Shown here piece after piece: positions 62,881-64,000 of a DNA stretch of 64,000 nucleotides. Each line of letters opens with the position of its first letter. Position 1 is the stretch's first letter. The stretch is taken from assembly GCA_963738205.1 (NCBI GenBank), contig CAVTVQ010000009.1:62001-126000 (forward strand), in the 5' to 3' direction. This stretch comes from DATFQE01 sp963738205 (GTDB lineage Bacteria; Actinomycetota; Thermoleophilia; Gaiellales; Gaiellaceae). Under the pieces are notes generated by a model. That model made no database searches, was not told the DNA's origin, and saw only the letters and a program-made list of their open reading frames with translations. Position numbers and translations under genes: made by a program.

Positions 62881-64000
62881 CTAGTCGTTACTCGTACGCG
62901 TGATCTCGCGATCATCGACATCCACGCCGAACCGGGCGCTAACGCGCGCTTCAGCCCTGCGATAGCTGCACTCGTAGTCCCACGGGAAGGAGGCGACCTT
63001 GTGGCAGGCGACGTACAGCTCGCCGGGTAGTCCACGTCGCAGCAGGAGTGCCGTTTCTCCAGCCGAGAGCTTGTCGCGAGCGCCACAGCTGGGCGTGCAA
63101 TCGACGCGCTTCCACGTACCGAGATAGGCGTTCTGGATCCACCTCGGCTCCGTGTGCGGATCGACCTTGACGATTGTGAAATCGCCGCGAGGGGCGTGTT
63201 TCCACGAGAATGCGACGTGGCCGCTGCACGGCGTCGCAGGGTTCCACCGGAGCCCGACAAAGCGGTTCCGGAACTCCACGCTGCCGCGGCAGGCAGGCCG
63301 GGTCGGCCCCTGCCACTCGACGACGAAGCGCTGGCTCGAGACGTGGCCGTAGAACGTGAGAGTCGTCACTCCTTCGTTCCTGTGGGCCTGCGTCGCGTCG
63401 GCGCCCGCAGCGCGGAGTTCGGCGATCGTTAAGGCGCGTCGGTAGCTTCCTGCCGGCGGAACCAGCGACGTGGCCACCGACGCTTGCTCGTCGGCGCTCG
63501 GCTCGACGACGGGCTCGACCTGATTGGAAGCACAGGGCGGGACGCCGGTTCGCCCGCCGGGCCTGAGCCGTTCCATGCGTGCGATCAGCGCTCGGGTCTC
63601 GGGATCGCGCCGCATCGCGTCGAGCAGCGGTGCGGTTTCCGTGCGGAGAGCCTGCAACTCGGATCGACTGGCGCGCACGATCGTTCCCCCTCCGCGACAG
63701 AACGCAGCAGCGGCTGCTCGCTCGCCGGCTGCCCCGGTCGAATCGGCCCGCGTTTCGGCGACCGCACCGCGGAGAACTGCCTGCTGCGCCGGCCTGAGGC
63801 GGCCGAACGCTCCGGTCGAGGCGACGATGACGTCGATCTTCGGAAAGAGCGCGATGTTGCCGGCGGTGTAGGCACCGTTCGGGAAGTCCTCGTCGGCGCT
63901 GGGCAGCGACGTGGCGTCGTTGACGAAGCCGCTGTAGACAGAAGTGTCGACTCCTGCGAGGTCCAGGCGGACTGGGTGGGCGCCCAGTGTTCGCAGCACC
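62881..64000 (-). CDS. DctP-like (TRAP) protein with C-terminal extension, 5' end outside window
   Basis: The reading frame enters from the right edge. The first part (VYSGFVNDATSLPSADEDFPNGAYTAGNIALFPKIDVIVASTGAFGRLRPAQQAVLRGAVAET) resembles the C-terminal lobe of DctP-type TRAP binding proteins. A second domain with a repeated R-x-x-Y pattern, Cys pairs (CRGSVEFRNR, PATPCSGHVAF, VDCTPSCGARDK, YVACHKVASFPWDYEC) and mostly beta structure follows, and I do not recognise it. The frame ends at 62881, 13 bp from the convergent kinase gene. A longer sequence is needed. Confidence 0.6.
   Translation of the reverse strand, partial: VLRTLGAHPVRLDLAGVDTSVYSGFVNDATSLPSADEDFPNGAYTAGNIALFPKIDVIVASTGAFGRLRPAQQAVLRGAVAETRADSTGAAGERAAAAAFCRGGGTIVRASRSELQALRTETAPLLDAMRRDPETRALIARMERLRPGGRTGVPPCASNQVEPVVEPSADEQASVATSLVPPAGSYRRALTIAELRAAGADATQAHRNEGVTTLTFYGHVSSQRFVVEWQGPTRPACRGSVEFRNRFVGLRWNPATPCSGHVAFSWKHAPRGDFTIVKVDPHTEPRWIQNAYLGTWKRVDCTPSCGARDKLSAGETALLLRRGLPGELYVACHKVASFPWDYECSYRRAEARVSARFGVDVDDREITRTSND

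Overview
The window is very G+C-rich DNA (roughly 70% by eye) with dense coding on both strands, short or overlapping gene junctions (ATGA, GTGA and even CTGA) and many GTG/TTG starts. The gene mix includes PspA with the small actinobacterial partners PspAA/PspAB and HtpX, an ANTAR protein, a large LuxR/LAL ATPase, DUF4383, DUF2007 and DUF4242 proteins, and several leaderless-looking promoters. Together these suggest an actinobacterium, most likely of the Thermoleophilia (Solirubrobacterales/Gaiellales). That placement is inferred from gene content, not from a marker gene. No plasmid, phage or CRISPR system is visible; this looks like chromosome, possibly from a metagenome.

Layout. 0-9 kb: flavin oxidase (cut by the left edge), O-methyltransferase, flavin reductase/HAD pair, secreted protein, split XdhC pair with an intergenic hairpin, DUF4383 protein, primary-type sigma factor, and a proline-rich surface protein whose frame is broken. 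9-19 kb: membrane GGDEF protein, small Zn-ribbon protein, proline-rich anchored protein, ANTAR protein, AT-hook protein, LAL regulator, secreted haloperoxidase-like PAP2 protein, then a lower-GC pair (TPR protein plus a protein with an eCIS-cargo-like N-terminus). 19-24 kb: a tightly overlapping minus-strand operon of a DoxX-like membrane protein, glycosyltransferase, AhpD-like protein, radical SAM enzyme and glycosyltransferase-NUDIX fusion, divergent from an MTA phosphorylase; it resembles arsenosugar-type pathways. 24-28.5 kb: a cyclic-nucleotide-sensor/PLP-enzyme fusion divergent from a class II glutamine amidotransferase and a second double-cNMP protein.

28.5-36 kb: M36 metalloprotease with two frameshifts, a stretch with a terminator, a 15-bp inverted repeat and a tRNA-Ser 3'-half remnant, a glycosidase-like secreted protein, a 57-residue HTH protein with a palindromic operator, intact tRNA-Ser(TGA), serS, and a cytochrome c lipoprotein. 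36-41 kb: membrane protein, HtpX, PspAB, M29 aminopeptidase, PspAA, PspA (envelope stress). Between pspA and the next gene is a remarkable ~180-nt rod-like palindrome that may be a structured RNA. 41-51 kb: two metallo-beta-lactamase-fold enzymes, LysR regulator, GAF kinase/NarL regulator pair, SDR plus QueA-like protein, Vgb-like propeller, and a GntR-ABC-permease-binding-protein operon. 51-55 kb: a xylose/ribose-type ABC importer operon with its own promoter and an intercistronic hairpin. 55-64 kb: a subtilase whose catalytic blocks are in permuted order, tRNA-Ala(CGC), secreted beta-helix and beta-propeller proteins, a receiver-only regulator with a histidine kinase that lacks its phospho-acceptor His, and a DctP-like protein cut by the right edge.

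Three points deserve attention beyond ordinary annotation: the long rod structure before pspA, the radical-SAM/glycosyltransferase operon, and the cNMP-PLP fusion. Several genes carry apparent single-base insertions (proline-rich protein, M36 protease twice, subtilase), which may be assembly error rather than biology.
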